This document shows, piece by piece, positions 5,946-7,381 of a DNA stretch of 7,381 nucleotides. Every line of letters starts with the position of its first letter. Position 1 is the first letter of the stretch. A program made the translations under genes and the position numbers. This DNA is from Candidatus Hebobacteria bacterium (GTDB lineage Bacteria; Armatimonadota; Hebobacteria; Hebobacterales; Hebobacteraceae), in assembly GCA_029821235.1 (NCBI GenBank), contig JALGTT010000067.1, forward strand, positions 1 through 7,381. Reading direction: 5' to 3'. The notes beneath the pieces are model-generated. The model was not told the origin of the DNA. It ran no database searches and was given only the letters and a program-made list of their open reading frames with translations.

Positions 5946-6674
5946 ATGGAACCACCGCAGGATAGTCAACCAGAGGATCCATTCGCTGCCATCGCGCCCC
6001 ACTACGACGCCCTGATGGCCAACGTGCCTTACGGCATCTGGGTGGATTACGTGTCCGAACTGTGCGCCCGCGCCGGCCGCCCCGTCCGACCGGGGAGTCG
6101 GGTGCTCGACCTGGCGACGGGAACCGGGTCGGTGGCCTTGGAGTTTGCGGTCCGGGGCTGCTCGGTCGTCGGACTCGACTTCTCCGGCCCCATGCTCGAA
6201 CAGGCCAGGCGCAAAGCGCGCGCCCGGCGCCTCTCCGCGGAGTTCGTCCAGGCCGACCTGGCTCAGTTCAGCCTCCCGCCGGAATTCGATCACGCGGTGT
6301 GTCTCTACGACAGCCTGAACTATCTCCTCACTTTGGCCGCACTCAAACGGGCGTTTGCCAATATCCGTAAGGCGCTCCAGCCCGACGGCGTGCTGGTGTT
6401 CGACGTGAACACCGTCCGCGCGCTGGAGGCGGAACTCTTCACCCAGAGCAGCGCGCCCGGCGCGCCTGTGGAATACCGCTGGGTCAGCAAGTACCATCCG
6501 AAGACCCGAATGTCGGTCATTCGCATGAGATTCAAAGTGCGGGCCACCGGGGAACGCATCAGCGCCGTGCACCGCCAGCGCGCCTACACCGATGAGGAGA
6601 TCCGCGAGGCCCTGCACGAGACCGGGTTCACGGCTGTCACGTCATACGACTCATACCGATTCGAGCCGCCTTGA
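5946..6674 (+). CDS. Class I SAM-dependent methyltransferase, YqeM-like
   Basis: A 242-residue soluble Rossmann-fold methyltransferase. It opens with DPFAAIAPHYDALMANVPYGIWVDYV (11-36). Motif I is VLDLATGTGSVAL (53-65), the acidic adenosine-ribose contact is VVGLDFS with Asp78, motif III-like QADLAQFSLP is at 102-111, and CLYDSLNYLL (119-128) and LQPDGVLVFDVNT (144-156) follow. The early 'Y..D..M..vpY..W' pattern and the 'DSLNYL' motif resemble the Firmicutes YqeM group, whose substrate is unknown to me; small molecule, protein or RNA are all possible. The ATG at 5946 has AAGGCGG (5934-5940) 5 nt upstream. The gene lies 29 nt after the BFN gene in the same direction and is likely the last gene of the rho transcript. 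No clear terminator follows. Confidence 0.88.
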   Translation: MEPPQDSQPEDPFAAIAPHYDALMANVPYGIWVDYVSELCARAGRPVRPGSRVLDLATGTGSVALEFAVRGCSVVGLDFSGPMLEQARRKARARRLSAEFVQADLAQFSLPPEFDHAVCLYDSLNYLLTLAALKRAFANIRKALQPDGVLVFDVNTVRALEAELFTQSSAPGAPVEYRWVSKYHPKTRMSVIRMRFKVRATGERISAVHRQRAYTDEEIREALHETGFTAVTSYDSYRFEPP

Positions 6675-7003
6675 ACCCCCTGGGGCCCGACGTATCCATT
6701 TGGCAAGGATTCCCCCAATTGTCCCGATTTTGGATGCGAGATGGCTGTATGTAACATAAGATATATTATCGGACGCACAAAGTAATTCCTCCGCCCCACG
6801 TCACACCATGGCGACGTCCCTCCATCGGGCCCTCTCGCTCACGGCGTCGCTTACGATGATATGGCACCGAAGGGGTTTGCAGCAGAGCGAATTGAACCTG
6901 TGGCGCGGCGTGGTGATTGGGAGATGTGGCGCGCTTGATAGGGAAAGGGGGAGGGTCCTCCCCTATTGTGGCGGCTACGGGATGGGTGGCCTGGCTGAGG
7001 ATA
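6675..7003. other. Non-coding region between convergent genes
   Basis: A 329-nt gap between the methyltransferase (plus strand) and pcm (minus strand). It has an AT-rich patch at about 6747-6770 (TAACATAAGATATATTATC), unlike the GC-rich surroundings, and one GC hairpin at 6948-6963. Small open frames, such as 6808-7044 on the plus strand, overlap pcm or lack ribosome binding sites and resemble nothing. I see no RNA gene and no gene remnant I can name. Confidence 0.6.
6948..6963 (-). terminator. Possible pcm terminator hairpin
   Basis: GGGGAG (6948-6953) and CTCCCC (6958-6963) form a 6-bp stem with a 4-nt loop, about 40 nt beyond the pcm stop. Read on the minus strand, the stem is followed by CTTTCCC, a poor U-tract, so termination efficiency is doubtful. 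It could also serve the plus-strand methyltransferase transcript. Confidence 0.35.
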
Positions 7004-7381
7004 TTACGGGCCGCGTACCATCGGCACGAAGCGGACGGGGATGATGGCCTCCTGCTTGAGCGTGCCCTGTTGCTTGCGGAGCAGGTACAGGGTCTGGGCC
7101 CGCCAGTTCTCGCCCACGGGGATCACCATGCGGCCGCCCTCGGCGAGTTGCTCGACGAGGGGCTTCGGGACTTCCTCCGGGGCGCAGGTGACGATGATGG
7201 CGTCGAAGGGGGCGTGGGCCGGCCAGCCCTGGTAGCCGTCCCCGGTCCGCACTCTCACGGTGTCATAGCCCAGGCGAGCGAGGGTGGCCTCTGCGCGGCG
7301 GGCAAGGGCGGGGAGAATCTCTATCGTGTAGACCTGTGAGGTCAGTTCCGCGAGAACCGCGGCCTGATAGCCTGAGCCGGT
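7004..7381 (-). CDS. pcm: Protein-L-isoaspartate O-methyltransferase, N-terminus outside window
   Basis: The C-terminal 125 residues of Pcm (usually about 205-225 residues), which uses SAM to methylate L-isoaspartyl residues in aged proteins and start their repair. The frame is open from the window edge: it enters in SAM motif I (TGSGYQAAVLAEL), followed by VYTIEILPALARRA (motif II, with the acidic ribose contact), GDGYQGWPAHAPFDAIIVTCAPEEVPKPLVEQL (motif III region) and GGRMVIPVG (motif IV), and ends in PVRFVPMVRGP, as usual for the family. The stop is TTA on the plus strand at 7004-7006. A GTG at 7258 is an internal valine, not the start. A Cys replaces the usual Ala in IIVTAAPE, probably without effect. 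It converges with the methyltransferase at 5946-6674 and is a separate transcription unit. Confidence 0.94.
   Translation of the reverse strand, partial: TGSGYQAAVLAELTSQVYTIEILPALARRAEATLARLGYDTVRVRTGDGYQGWPAHAPFDAIIVTCAPEEVPKPLVEQLAEGGRMVIPVGENWRAQTLYLLRKQQGTLKQEAIIPVRFVPMVRGP

Noticed and set aside
6730..6757. Promoter-like TTGGAT / TAACAT pair
   Set aside because: The hexamers match poorly at 16-bp spacing and no gene follows on the plus strand.
6808..7044. Plus-strand ORF of 78 codons after the methyltransferase
   Set aside because: No ribosome binding site, no family resemblance, and its end overlaps pcm on the other strand.

Overview
The window is about 7.4 kb of GC-rich bacterial chromosome carrying ordinary housekeeping genes. 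Six complete genes lie on the plus strand and one truncated gene enters from the right on the minus strand. No phage, transposase, CRISPR, tRNA or rRNA sequence was recognised. The host is probably a free-living, high-GC, non-proteobacterial lineage. Supporting hints are a GuaB3-type IMP dehydrogenase (known from Actinobacteria, Cyanobacteria and related phyla), a DUF151/BFN-domain protein beside rho, and intergenic palindromes with GGGCGGGC cores. The phylum cannot be fixed from this window; Armatimonadota or a neighbouring phylum is only a guess.

Layout. Positions 1-430 are non-coding. They hold a composite palindromic repeat (142-200), a second perfect hairpin (216-234), and a good sigma-70-type promoter (TTGACA, 17 bp, TACACT with an extended -10 TG) that should drive the first operon. 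This operon is guaB3 (431-1594), guaA (about 1624-3174) and hpt (3186-3752), separated by gaps of 29 and 11 nt. It forms a compact guanine-nucleotide module: Hpt makes IMP (or GMP) from salvaged bases, GuaB3 oxidises IMP to XMP, and GuaA aminates XMP to GMP. A GC hairpin just after hpt (3760-3777) may end the transcript.

The second transcription unit begins with an extended -10 promoter (TGGTATAAT, 3807-3815). A roughly 230-nt leader follows that can fold extensively, then come rho (4055-5443), a BFN/DUF151 protein (5473-5916, 29 nt after rho) and a class I SAM-dependent methyltransferase (5946-6674, 29 nt further on). Nothing resembling a terminator separates these three genes, so they are probably co-transcribed.

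Positions 6675-7003 are a non-coding stretch between convergent genes, with an AT-rich patch and one GC hairpin. From 7004 to the right edge, on the minus strand, lies the C-terminal part of protein-L-isoaspartate O-methyltransferase (pcm); its N-terminus is outside the window.

I do not see a clearly new biological system here. The items most worth a second look are the highly foldable rho leader with mutually exclusive pairings, the composite palindromic repeat upstream of guaB3, and the rho/BFN/methyltransferase gene linkage.
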